From assembly GCA_004555205.1 (NCBI GenBank), contig SFIY01000023.1, forward strand, positions 1 through 26,047: 26,047 nucleotides of DNA, written 5' to 3'. Positions 14,724 to 22,305 of the stretch are shown one piece after another. Source of the DNA: Clostridiales bacterium. GTDB lineage: Bacteria > Bacillota > Clostridia > Oscillospirales > Oscillospiraceae. The notes beneath the pieces are model-generated. The model was not told the origin of the DNA and searched no databases. It saw nothing but the letters and a program-made list of their open reading frames with translations. How positions within the stretch are numbered: the first letter of the stretch is position 1; each line of letters begins with the position of its first letter. A program made the translations under genes and the position numbers.

Positions 14724-16934
14724 TTATTTAGCTTTGATCTCATCCGTTCGATAAATAAACTGGACCTGTCCGTCCATACCATCGCTGATACTGGAGAAAT
14801 TACGGTAGTTTTTCGATACGTCAACCGTTGCCCTCAGGCGTGCAACCACATTATCTAAATCACCGTCTATGAGATCGACGATTTTCTGGATGCCTTCTTC
14901 ATTGAATTTCTTCAATCCGTCGCTTAACTGCATTGCCCCGTCTTTCAACTGAGATACGCCGTCTACTAATGCAGGAGTGCCGTTTTTCAGTTGAAGAATA
15001 CCGTCATAAAGCGCTGCCGCGCCGTCCTTGAGCTGTGCCGTGCCGTTTTTTAGGTCAGCCGCTCCGGAAGCAAGAGTGGCGGCACCGTCTGCGGCGGAAG
15101 CCACACCTCCGGTATAGGTCAGCAGTCCGAGGTAAAACGCGTTATAACTGTCAAGCGAAGTTTTCAGAGCGATAATCGACTTTGCTCCTTCAGAGGCGGC
15201 AGTGAGCTTTGCCTGCACCTCGTCAGATGCCATGTTTTCAGATATTGCCTGCTTTACCTGCAATTCAACATTGTCCGAAATTGTTTTCTGTACGGCTTCG
15301 GTCTGCATCTGCGCATCCGTATTGGCTTTTACGGCTGCCTTGATTTCGTCACTTTCCATTTTAGCCGTGGTGTTTGTTTCGATTAACGCCTTTACATCAT
15401 CCGTCTGCATCTGTGCTTCGATGGCAGAGGAAACGTCATTCTGTGTTTCTTGCGAGACCATCCCAGCAGAAACAGCAGCTTCATAATCGGATTTGCTCAT
15501 TCCGGCAGCAGTCTGAATGACCTGCTCGGATACCTGCTCACGCACCGCAGCGGTTACGCCGGTCGAGACCTGTTCATGCACAGCTGCTGTGACCTGCGCT
15601 TCGACCTGTTCCCGCACGGCTGCAGTTACTTTTTGCTCAATCAGAGGACGATTTTCTTCTACAGCTGCGGTGACCTGCGCCAGAGCCTGATTGTATACTG
15701 CTGTTTCGTCAAGGGAGGCTATTACGCTGTTCAGAGTATCAGCATAGTTCTCAATCGTAAGCGTCGGAACAGAAATTCCTGCAGCGTTGATCTGGGCAGT
15801 AGCGGTAGAAAGAAGCGTGTCAAACACTTGCTTTGCACCACCGTTCAAAGAGGCATTGTTAGATGCAAGGGTGTTAAGCCCGGAAGAAAGGTCTGCTGCA
15901 CCTTTCTGAAACTGTGCTGCGCCTTCATCAAGGGATGCAGCTCCGTCTTTCAAGCTTTTTGCGCCGTTGGCAAGCGTTTCGATTCCGGTCACCAACTCCC
16001 CGGACTTGTCCAGCAACGTGCAGAGTCCGTCATAGAGGGCAGACGATCCATCCATCAGCTGCTGCATTCCGTCTGTCAATTCATTCAGAGATGAGGTCAG
16101 ACCATCCGCAGAATCAACCTTCGTCGCATCCAGTTCATTAAAAATCTCGTTGGTTGCAATTGTCACGGTCATACCCGATTCAAAATCTGTTACATCGGCA
16201 GTAATCTCAACATAGTCGGGGATTTCGACTTTATCCTTGTCGATGCCGAGATTTTCCTGCAAACCCGGAAAAGCGATACCAATGACTGCCGTGCGGTCAC
16301 CGTCATTCAGCAGCTTGCCGTTTGATACCTCCACATTGCGGAAGGTATCGCTGTCTAAAAGCATTCCGGTCAGCATACCGAAGGGAACGTAGATTTTCTC
16401 ATTCTTGCCATCAATATTTACCGTTTCATACTGGCGGTTTTCGTAATCAAAACGGATCGTTACCTTGCCACTTTTTCCGGCAAGCTGATCCGCTGAAATT
16501 GACTTTCCGTCAAGCTTATAGGATACGGTCATCGCTACCGGTAATTCTTTTTCAATACTTCCCTGATAGTAGATATCGTTTCCCTCGGCATCCCAAACAG
16601 TCATATTGCTGCCGTCCAGAGTGTAGGTTTCGTTTCCCTTTACGTTTTCGATGTCGGAAAGAGCGGATTTGTCGGCAATGCTGTCTTCTTTCAAAGCGTT
16701 TTTGATCCAATCACTGACGATGACCTTCTGTACCGAGCCGTCAGCACCTGCAAGGACATATACAGTCTCGTCCTTGGATACTTCTTTTTCTTCCTCCGCC
16801 TTCGTTGAAGTCGTTACTGTTTTTGCCGGAACTTCATTTTTCTCTCCTGTCAGAGCATATGCGACACCTGCACAGCCAAGCACAATTGCTGCACTTAAAC
16901 AGATTGCCGTGATTTTTGTTGATAGCTTATTCAT
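14724..16934 (-). CDS. Large exported heptad-repeat protein, partner of an MMPL permease (YhgE/Pip-like repeats)
   Basis: The 736-residue product starts MNKLSTKITAICLSAAIVLG. It has a signal sequence or N-terminal anchor, with a possible but imperfect lipobox (VLG-C21). Residues about 30-290 form a beta-rich extracellular domain. Two blocks of 'L..GA..L.DG...L..G' heptads follow (about 285-360 and 610-690), as in YhgE/Pip-type proteins. Between them is a long helical tract of near-repeats, 'QVTAAV.EQV' and 'AQMQT..VK/Q..I..N'. There is no C-terminal membrane segment, unlike full YhgE. Its ATG overlaps the MMPL stop by 8 nt, so the two are coupled and probably work together at the cell surface, for example as an extracytoplasmic extension of the transporter. 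The substrate is unknown. Confidence 0.75.
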   Translation of the reverse strand: MNKLSTKITAICLSAAIVLGCAGVAYALTGEKNEVPAKTVTTSTKAEEEKEVSKDETVYVLAGADGSVQKVIVSDWIKNALKEDSIADKSALSDIENVKGNETYTLDGSNMTVWDAEGNDIYYQGSIEKELPVAMTVSYKLDGKSISADQLAGKSGKVTIRFDYENRQYETVNIDGKNEKIYVPFGMLTGMLLDSDTFRNVEVSNGKLLNDGDRTAVIGIAFPGLQENLGIDKDKVEIPDYVEITADVTDFESGMTVTIATNEIFNELDATKVDSADGLTSSLNELTDGMQQLMDGSSALYDGLCTLLDKSGELVTGIETLANGAKSLKDGAASLDEGAAQFQKGAADLSSGLNTLASNNASLNGGAKQVFDTLLSTATAQINAAGISVPTLTIENYADTLNSVIASLDETAVYNQALAQVTAAVEENRPLIEQKVTAAVREQVEAQVTAAVHEQVSTGVTAAVREQVSEQVIQTAAGMSKSDYEAAVSAGMVSQETQNDVSSAIEAQMQTDDVKALIETNTTAKMESDEIKAAVKANTDAQMQTEAVQKTISDNVELQVKQAISENMASDEVQAKLTAASEGAKSIIALKTSLDSYNAFYLGLLTYTGGVASAADGAATLASGAADLKNGTAQLKDGAAALYDGILQLKNGTPALVDGVSQLKDGAMQLSDGLKKFNEEGIQKIVDLIDGDLDNVVARLRATVDVSKNYRNFSSISDGMDGQVQFIYRTDEIKAK

Positions 16935-19032
16935 TATCGAATACCTCCATAGTGTTCTTTCCTGATTTGATTTTCGTCATACCAAGCGTTGTTTTACAGA
17001 TGATCTTATCCATCAGCATAAACATGGCGGGCAGGATAAAGATAACAAGCAGCATACTGATGATCGAGCCACGCGCCATCAACAGGCACATAGAGCTGAC
17101 GATCTCAATGTTGGAATACATCGCTACACCGAAAGTGGCAGCGAACATACCCATACCGGAAACGATGATAGACGGAATGGATGTGTACAGTGCTGTCCAT
17201 ACGGCAGTTTTCTTACCACTCCCTCCGATTCGCTCCGCCTTGTATCGGGTCGTCATCAGAATGGCATAGTCTACTGTTGCACCGAGCTGGATTGTACTGA
17301 TGCAGATTGGTGTGATGAACGCCATGCTCTGACCGAGATAATGCGGAAGGCCGAGATTGATAAAGATACCCAGCTCGATGACTGAAATCAGGATAATTGG
17401 CAGTGTTAGGCTCTTTTCTACTAAAAGAATAATGAGGAAGATCGCCGCAATGGACACCGCTGTTACCACGGCGAAATCATGGTCGGTTGTTTCGATCATA
17501 TCCTTGAGGCAGGGCGCTTCGCCGATAATCATGCCGGTGCTGTCATACTTTTTCAAAATACCGTTCAGCTGTGTAATCTGCTCGTTCACGGCATCACTTG
17601 CTGCAGGGTATTCTGAATTGATCAACAGTAGTTCCCATCGGTCACTCTCTACGATGGATTTCACCGTATCCGGCAGAATTTCCTGCGGAACACGGGAACC
17701 GATAACTGATTCGAGACCGAGAACGTATTTGACGCCATCCACCTGCTCCATCTCGCTGATCATGCTCTTGACCGATTTTGCGGGAAGCTTTGCATCCACC
17801 AGCACCATATGTGTCGAGGCAATGTCAAAATCATTCTGGAGTTTGGAATTGGCAATCACAAAGTTCATTTCCTCAGGCAGGCACTTGCCCATGTCGTAAT
17901 AAACTTCATCGTTTGCACGGTTATAGCCGTAATATGCAGGCGCAATCAGAAGTGCAAAAATCACAAGAAAAACAGGGAAAATTTTAATTACACCTTTTGC
18001 AAATTTACCCATCTGCGGGATGATCGAACGGTGCTTTGTTTTTTGAAGAGGCTTGTCGAGTACAAGAATCAGCGACGGCAGTACCGTCACACAGCCGAGA
18101 ACGCCAAGCAGGACACCCTTTGCCATAACGATTCCGAGGTCACGTCCGAGCGTAAAACTCATAAAGCACAATGCAATAAAGCCTGCAATCGTTGTGATAG
18201 AGCTGCCGATGACGCTGGTCAATGTCTCTTTTATGGCAGCTGCCATGGCTTCTTTGTTATCGGAATACTTTTCTCGCTGCTCATTATAGCTGTGCCAAAG
18301 GAAGATTGAATAATCCATTGTGACGGCAAGCTGCAAAACGGCGGAAAGTGCTTTTGTTATGTAGGAAATTTCGCCAAGGAAATAGTTCGTACCGAGATTT
18401 AAGAGGATCATTGCTCCGATGGAAGCAAGAAAAACGAATGGAATCAGCCAGCCATCCAGAAACAGCAGCATGGAAACGCTGGCAAGAATTACTGCAAGTG
18501 CCACATAAATCGGTTCTTCCTGCTCGCACAGATCCTTTAAGTCCACAACGAGCGCCGTCATCCCAGAGACAAAGCACTGCTTTCCGCAGATACTGCGAAT
18601 CTCCTTTACCGCATCCATTGTTACGCCATCCGATGTTCCGCTGTCAAAGAAAACTGCCATCATTGTAGAATGGTCGGTATTAAATTCACTGTAAACACTG
18701 TCTGGCAGAAGTTCCATAGGAACGGAAAGGTCAAATATGGAATCGTACCATAAGACCGTGTCCACATGATCAACACCCTCGACCTTTTCTTTCAGGGAAG
18801 CCACATCCTGTTTCGGCATATCGTCGAAAATAAGGAATGTAAATGCTCCCTTATTGAAATCCTCCAGAAGTTCATTCTGGCCAATGACTGTTTCCATATC
18901 TTCCGGCAGGTAGGTCAGCATATCATAGTTTACACGGGTTGCCGCCATACCGATGACCGATGGGATCATCAAAAGCACCGTCAGAATTAAAATCGGAATG
19001 CGGTATTTTACGACCGCCTTTGAAAACCGCAT
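16927..19032 (-). CDS. MMPL/RND-superfamily permease
   Basis: From ATG 19032 (701 residues; AGGAGG upstream within the preceding gene) the protein starts MRFSKAVVKYRIPILILTVL. It shows the duplicated RND plan: one membrane helix, an extracytoplasmic domain of about 150 residues, five or six helices, then a second copy. Each half has the family motif with a membrane Asp, 'LAVTMDYSIFLWHSYNEQ' and 'LGATVDYAILMTTRYKAE', which places the proton-relay residues. MMPL permeases move lipids, peptides or drugs outwards using the proton gradient; which of these cannot be read from sequence. The start 13 codons upstream (19071) lies inside the DUF308 gene and is less likely. The stop overlaps the next gene by 8 nt. 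Confidence 0.92.
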   Translation of the reverse strand: MRFSKAVVKYRIPILILTVLLMIPSVIGMAATRVNYDMLTYLPEDMETVIGQNELLEDFNKGAFTFLIFDDMPKQDVASLKEKVEGVDHVDTVLWYDSIFDLSVPMELLPDSVYSEFNTDHSTMMAVFFDSGTSDGVTMDAVKEIRSICGKQCFVSGMTALVVDLKDLCEQEEPIYVALAVILASVSMLLFLDGWLIPFVFLASIGAMILLNLGTNYFLGEISYITKALSAVLQLAVTMDYSIFLWHSYNEQREKYSDNKEAMAAAIKETLTSVIGSSITTIAGFIALCFMSFTLGRDLGIVMAKGVLLGVLGCVTVLPSLILVLDKPLQKTKHRSIIPQMGKFAKGVIKIFPVFLVIFALLIAPAYYGYNRANDEVYYDMGKCLPEEMNFVIANSKLQNDFDIASTHMVLVDAKLPAKSVKSMISEMEQVDGVKYVLGLESVIGSRVPQEILPDTVKSIVESDRWELLLINSEYPAASDAVNEQITQLNGILKKYDSTGMIIGEAPCLKDMIETTDHDFAVVTAVSIAAIFLIILLVEKSLTLPIILISVIELGIFINLGLPHYLGQSMAFITPICISTIQLGATVDYAILMTTRYKAERIGGSGKKTAVWTALYTSIPSIIVSGMGMFAATFGVAMYSNIEIVSSMCLLMARGSIISMLLVIFILPAMFMLMDKIICKTTLGMTKIKSGKNTMEVFDNE

Positions 19033-19033
19033 G

Positions 19034-19639
19034 TTATGAATCCTCCTCTGTTTCGTAATATTCCACATCAATCACATCCGGCATTTGATTGTTAACAATC
19101 TTCACCAAACTGATGGCTACGCTGAGATTTAATATACCTTCTGTGAGAAGTGATACGCCAAGAAGCGTCATAATCACACTGACGGCTTCTGACGGACGGA
19201 ATGCAAGCACCAGACCCGCAAGACCGGTCAGAATTGACAAGGCCAATGTCAGCCACCATTCATGGACACCAAACTGTTTCGCATCAAAAGCGATTTTTGC
19301 TTTGAACAAACTGTCTGCAATCATACACACGCCGAATGAGATACAGATGAAATTCATGATATTTCCCGGTCTCAGCAGTGTAAGCAGCCCGAGAATGATC
19401 AAGAGTATTCCAAATTGAAAATCATATTGAAACGCAAGCCTGAACAGATCTTTTGAATAATAGCCTACAAGCTTAATGATACCGAATACCAGCATGGCAA
19501 TACCGCAGAATATACCGATTGCTTTTGCGGATGGCACAGGCAAGATAATCATCGCAATACCGACGATACAGAAAATGGTGGAAACAATGATATATCCGTA
19601 TTTTGCAATTTTCATCGGGAAAACAGAACGCAGTTTCAT
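19034..19639 (-). CDS. DUF308/HdeD-like six-helix membrane protein
   Basis: The 201-residue product has six hydrophobic helices in three hairpins, including 'YIIVSTIFCIVGIAMIILP', 'IGIFCGIAMLVFGIIKLVGY' and 'FGILLIILGLLTLLRPG'. This matches the DUF308/HdeD family, and the acidic C-terminus ends YYETEEDS. ATG 19639 is chosen because GGGAGG lies 7 nt upstream; TTG 19645 is the alternative. The stop is 1 nt before the MMPL start. HdeD is linked to acid resistance in enterobacteria, but in Clostridia these proteins commonly accompany regulators and transporters, so no specific role is claimed. It is first in the export operon. Confidence 0.85.
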   Translation of the reverse strand: MKLRSVFPMKIAKYGYIIVSTIFCIVGIAMIILPVPSAKAIGIFCGIAMLVFGIIKLVGYYSKDLFRLAFQYDFQFGILLIILGLLTLLRPGNIMNFICISFGVCMIADSLFKAKIAFDAKQFGVHEWWLTLALSILTGLAGLVLAFRPSEAVSVIMTLLGVSLLTEGILNLSVAISLVKIVNNQMPDVIDVEYYETEEDS

Positions 19640-19686
19640 TTTCAAACCTCCCTTATTGCATAATAGGATACTCTGTAAAAGGCCAA

Positions 19687-19700
19687 TTGAACACGGTCAA
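19687..19700. promoter_or_regulatory. Candidate operator in front of the DUF308-MMPL operon
   Basis: The 14-mer TTGAACACGGTCAA is an imperfect palindrome (TTGA..C..G..TCAA, 10 of 14 symmetric) and contains a TTGACC -35-like sequence on the minus strand, 48 nt before ATG 19639. A TetR-type dimer encoded just upstream could bind here. Evidence is by symmetry and location only. Confidence 0.35.
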
Positions 19701-19711
19701 CCAGTTTGATA

Positions 19712-19760
19712 ATGTATGAAATCCAGACACAAAATAAAAAATGCATGAAAGTCGGACACA
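19712..19760. repeat. Two imperfect 20-nt direct repeats
   Basis: 19712-19731 and 19741-19760 agree at 17 of 20 positions, start to start 29 nt (consensus ATGYATGAAAKYCRGACACA). They lie upstream of the export operon promoter region and may be regulator sites. Confidence 0.7.
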
Positions 19761-19782
19761 GAGGTTGTATATGCACAAAAAA

Positions 19783-19807
19783 TAGGCACGGGGTTGTCCC
19801 GTGCCTA
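19783..19807 (-). terminator. Terminator of the XRE-TetR gene pair
   Basis: A 10-bp perfect stem (19783-19792 with 19798-19807) followed on the minus strand by a T-run, 12 nt after the TetR stop. It separates the regulators from the export operon. Confidence 0.85.
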
Positions 19808-19818
19808 AAAAGCTTCAT

Positions 19819-20379
19819 TTATACCTGGTTTTGCAGCATCTGTGCAATTTCCACCGCTAGATCTTTTTTCAAAAGGAAAATCCTGCGAATGGACTGTGCG
19901 TATGTCTCCGTCATTCCATTATTAAGCCAGTCAATAATCAGACCAAAACCTACACATTTGTAATAATTGATAACTGTCTGCTTATCCTCTGCCGGAATAT
20001 TCTCTTGTGCCAGCGCCGTGTCAATATAACTGCGCACGAAGTATTCGCTGACCTCCATCAGATTTCGTTCAAATACTTCTCGGCTCACGGAGCGGTAGAT
20101 ATGCATAATCGCTCGTTTCCGTTGAGAGAAAAATTCAATTAGAGCATCAAAACACTCAACGATAGAGTTTACAGACGGATACTTTTGAATAATCGTTTCC
20201 GCTTGTTCTTTGACAATTTCCTCAATCAGAGCAGGTATATCCTGATAGTGATAATAAAAGGAGTTGCGGTTGATACCACACGTCTCTACGATATTTTTCA
20301 CCGTAATATCGGAGAGCGGGTGTTCTTCCAAAAGGGCGATAAAGGTTTCCTTGATTGCCTTTTGCGTAAAATTAGCCAT
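19819..20379 (-). CDS. TetR-family transcriptional regulator
   Basis: The 186-residue protein starts MANFTQKAIKETFIALLEEH. It has a TetR HTH at about residues 22-45 ('LSDITVKNIVETCGINRNSFYYHYQDIPALIEE'), with the conserved 'FYYHYxD' recognition end. The C-terminal helices form the ligand and dimer domain, like the TetR C-terminal group often found with Firmicute transport genes. It lies directly upstream of the DUF308-MMPL-exported protein genes but behind a terminator, so it probably represses that operon from a site near 19687. The ligand is unknown. Its start is 4 nt after the XRE stop, so the two regulators are co-transcribed. Confidence 0.93.
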   Translation of the reverse strand: MANFTQKAIKETFIALLEEHPLSDITVKNIVETCGINRNSFYYHYQDIPALIEEIVKEQAETIIQKYPSVNSIVECFDALIEFFSQRKRAIMHIYRSVSREVFERNLMEVSEYFVRSYIDTALAQENIPAEDKQTVINYYKCVGFGLIIDWLNNGMTETYAQSIRRIFLLKKDLAVEIAQMLQNQV

Positions 20380-20383
20380 GCCG

Positions 20384-20605
20384 TTACACCTCTTCCACGT
20401 GGATTTCTACAATATCGGAAAGCCCACATTGCAAGGCTATACAGATTTTAGCAAGCGATTCAAGTGTGACGGATTCACCTTTCCCCATTTTTGTAATAAC
20501 ATTGGAAGACAGAGAAGATGCTTTTTGAAGATCTTTTTTCATCATATGTTTGTCAATCAGCAATTTCCACAGCCTATCATAGCTTATGCCATACATCTTT
20601 TCCAT
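20384..20605 (-). CDS. Small XRE-family (Cro/CI-type) HTH regulator
   Basis: This 73-residue protein is one HTH_XRE domain: 'YDRLWKLLIDKHMMKKDLQK', then 'ASSLSSNVITKMGKGESVTLESLAKICIALQCGLSDIVEI'. It ends in HVEEV. GGAGG lies 8-9 nt before ATG 20605, and a good promoter is upstream. Its gene is divergent from the LexA-like gene (about 175 nt between the starts), so it may mark the mobile element's border or serve as the regulator for the TetR operon. Target unknown. Confidence 0.9.
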   Translation of the reverse strand: MEKMYGISYDRLWKLLIDKHMMKKDLQKASSLSSNVITKMGKGESVTLESLAKICIALQCGLSDIVEIHVEEV

Positions 20606-20626
20606 AGCATTGCCTCCAAAATATTT

Positions 20627-20655
20627 ATAATATATTTTACCGTAGAATCACTCAA
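20627..20655 (-). promoter_or_regulatory. Promoter of the XRE-TetR operon
   Basis: Minus strand TTGAGT (20650-20655), 17-nt spacer, TATTAT (20627-20632), 22 nt upstream of the ATG. Confidence 0.65.
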
Positions 20656-20709
20656 ATATCAAGATAAATCGCCCAAAAGTCATAACAATTTAAAAGGGCC
20701 AAAATTAGA

Positions 20710-20738
20710 TTGACAATAACAGCAATATGTGCTAACAT
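20710..20738 (+). promoter_or_regulatory. Promoter of the LexA-like gene
   Basis: Perfect TTGACA (20710-20715), 17-nt spacer and TAACAT (20733-20738), directly followed by the palindromic operator. Confidence 0.8.
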
Positions 20739-20764
20739 CTATATAAGACTTATGTCTCATATAG
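20739..20764. promoter_or_regulatory. 26-bp palindromic operator of the LexA-like gene
   Basis: The two halves pair at 11 of 13 positions: CTATAT at 20739-20744 with ATATAG at 20759-20764, and AGAC at 20746-20749 with GTCT at 20754-20757. It sits between the -10 box and the ribosome site, a standard place for self-repression by a dimer. Confidence 0.75.
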
Positions 20765-20780
20765 AGCGAGGAGGGCGATT

Positions 20781-21389
20781 ATGCGAACGAAAAGTGCGGA
20801 AAAAGCTAATGCAATAGTGGAGTTTGTTGACGCATTTTTTGAGCGTAATCGTCGCTCTCCGTCTATTCGTGAAATCGAAGCAGGTACGGGCATACCCCGC
20901 CCCACCGTTCAGCGTTATCTTGTGGATATGGGCGATAAGGGGCAGATTGAATACGACGGCAGCAATATCATCACGGAATATATCCGCAGAATTACTACGC
21001 AGAATATCGTCAGACTTCCAATCTCCGGTGCTGTCCCCTGCGGAGAGCCGCAGAGCGAAGAAGAATGGAAAGGCGATTTCGTGGAGTTCCCGGCAAGCCT
21101 GCTCGGAAGCGGCGACTTCTATATCCTGATGGCAGACGGTGATTCCATGACCGATGCAGGAATCGACAAGGGAGATTATGTTATCGTTCGCCGCACTAAC
21201 AGTGCCGAATTCGGCAAGATCGTTGTTGCCCTCGATAATGAGCAACGGAACACATTGAAACGTTTGGCGTTTGACACGAAAACCAAGCGCCCATATCTGC
21301 ATCCCGAAAATAAGAAATATAATGACATTTATCCCGATACGCTTTCCATTCAGGGCGTGGCGGAAATGGTGATCAAGAATCTGAAATAG
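20781..21389 (+). CDS. LexA-like repressor with S24 autopeptidase domain
   Basis: The 202-residue product has an N-terminal winged HTH (about 8-60, with 'SPSIREIEAGTGIPRPTVQRYL') and a C-terminal S24 peptidase domain. The catalytic Ser is S122 in 'MADGDSMTDAGI', and the Lys is K160 in 'RNTLKRL'. The self-cleavage site is Cys87-Gly88 in 'SGAVPCGEP', a variant of the usual Ala-Gly that is known from phage repressors. It would repress its own promoter through the palindrome just upstream and be inactivated through RecA during DNA damage, linking element activity to the SOS response. GAGGAGG precedes ATG 20781. It is the first gene of the mobile block. An element-borne regulator is more likely than the host LexA, given its neighbours. 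Confidence 0.9.
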   Translation: MRTKSAEKANAIVEFVDAFFERNRRSPSIREIEAGTGIPRPTVQRYLVDMGDKGQIEYDGSNIITEYIRRITTQNIVRLPISGAVPCGEPQSEEEWKGDFVEFPASLLGSGDFYILMADGDSMTDAGIDKGDYVIVRRTNSAEFGKIVVALDNEQRNTLKRLAFDTKTKRPYLHPENKKYNDIYPDTLSIQGVAEMVIKNLK

Positions 21390-21402
21390 AACGGAGAAAG
21401 AA

Positions 21403-21654
21403 TTGAACAGACAAAATGACGGCAGAAAGAGTATGCCAAAGCTGAATTGCCCCTATTGCGGCAAACGGTTTGCCGACGTTCCGAATGCACAGTTCAAAAA
21501 CAAGAGCCAGCTTGTGACGATGGATAAAATCAGCGCTGACGATTTTATACTGGAATGCCCGCACTGCCATAAAAAAGCGGGGCTTCATATTGATAATATT
21601 AACTGCATAAATACAACGATCCGTGTACCGTATATGGGTACTGTGATCTGCTGA
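21403..21654 (+). CDS. Small four-Cys zinc-ribbon protein (unknown function)
   Basis: The frame has two CxxC pairs, CPYC (residues 16-19) and CPHC (52-55), typical of a zinc ribbon. Between them is a charged 32-residue stretch with 'DKISADDFILE', and the C-terminus is 'TTIRVPYMGTVIC'. TTG 21403 has GGAG 7 nt upstream; ATG 21433 (MPKLNCPYC) is the alternative and gives 73 residues. It follows the LexA-like gene by 13 nt and is probably co-transcribed. The role is unknown; a nucleic-acid-binding part is possible. Confidence 0.65.
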   Translation: MNRQNDGRKSMPKLNCPYCGKRFADVPNAQFKNKSQLVTMDKISADDFILECPHCHKKAGLHIDNINCINTTIRVPYMGTVIC

Positions 21655-21697
21655 AATCCATCCTCCCGGCTGTGAATTCGGGAAGCAAGGGTCGGAA

Positions 21698-21735
21698 TGA
21701 AACAACGGTTTTTACCGCTGTTTTGTTCCGGCTCT
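21698..21735 (+). terminator. Possible terminator after the LexA/zinc-ribbon pair
   Basis: GGAATGAAACAACGG pairs imperfectly with CCGCTGTTTTGTTCC around a T-rich loop and is followed by a CTCTTTTTG stretch. Confidence 0.5.
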
Positions 21736-21741
21736 TTTTGT

Positions 21742-21881
21742 TTTGCAAAATACGGTCAAGAGCCGTAAAAGTCGGCAGTTTGTCAAATAGAAAAGCGTTT
21801 AACGATGTCCGCATCGTTTGAGGTGTTTCTATCGGGAAATCCGCATTTTGCACAGGTCTTGAACTGTGCAAAATCGGTCAA
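21742..21881. other. Structured non-coding stretch in the mobile block
   Basis: It contains AACGATG/CATCGTT (21801-21807 with 21812-21818), an 11-bp perfect inverted repeat with an 8-nt loop (21845-21855 with 21864-21874), and a near-direct repeat GCAAAAT(A)CGGTCAA at 21745 and 21868. No coding frame is convincing. It could be a leader of the following gene or an origin-type site. Confidence 0.5.
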
Positions 21882-21942
21882 AAATGCCCTGCTTACAAAA
21901 GCAACGAAAAATAAGCTGAATTTTGAAAGGAGCGTGAATCTT

Positions 21943-22305
21943 ATGAAAACGGGATTGAAAAAGTCGCAGAAAATAACGGAGATACTCTTTGATGAAGCAA
22001 GTCAGTGGATCACGGTGAACACCTACAACACAGATCTCAAAAGGAGGCTGTCCTCTTATACCGAAAAGCATCCCGATCTGTGTCGGCAGACTAATGATAC
22101 GGAAGATGGCGGTCTCTCTTTTGAGATAGTGAAAGGACGGTTTTGCTTTCGCCTGACCGAGCCGTACAGCAATAAGCGGCGGGCATTCGTGGACAGTTAT
22201 TTTTTTATAATTCTCTTTGTAAGCAGGAACAATTCGGGGTCAGTTATGTCGAACACAATTAGAGGACACTATTCTCTGGAAAGGAGGCAAGAAATATGCC
22301 TATAG
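21943..22305 (+). CDS. Small mobile-element protein of unknown function, C-terminus probably altered
   Basis: ATG 21943 follows AAGGAG at about 11 nt. The product of 120 residues begins MKTGLKKSQKITEILFDEAS and has an ordered part to about residue 85: 'WITVNTYNTDLKRRLSSYTEKHPDLC' and 'GLSFEIVKGRFCFRLTEPYSNKRR'. I recognise it as a type of small protein found upstream of sigma-like and mobilization genes in clostridial elements, without a known role. After about residue 85 comes a hydrophobic run 'SYFFIILFVS' and an unrelated-looking tail, which suggests a frameshift or replaced 3' end. The last 10 nt overlap the next gene, whose ribosome site lies inside it. Confidence 0.6.
   Translation: MKTGLKKSQKITEILFDEASQWITVNTYNTDLKRRLSSYTEKHPDLCRQTNDTEDGGLSFEIVKGRFCFRLTEPYSNKRRAFVDSYFFIILFVSRNNSGSVMSNTIRGHYSLERRQEICL

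Noticed and set aside
20781..21389. Assignment of the host LexA name to this gene
   Set aside because: The operator differs from the Firmicute SOS box, the scissile pair is Cys-Gly, and the neighbours are mobile-element genes, so an element-borne repressor is more likely.
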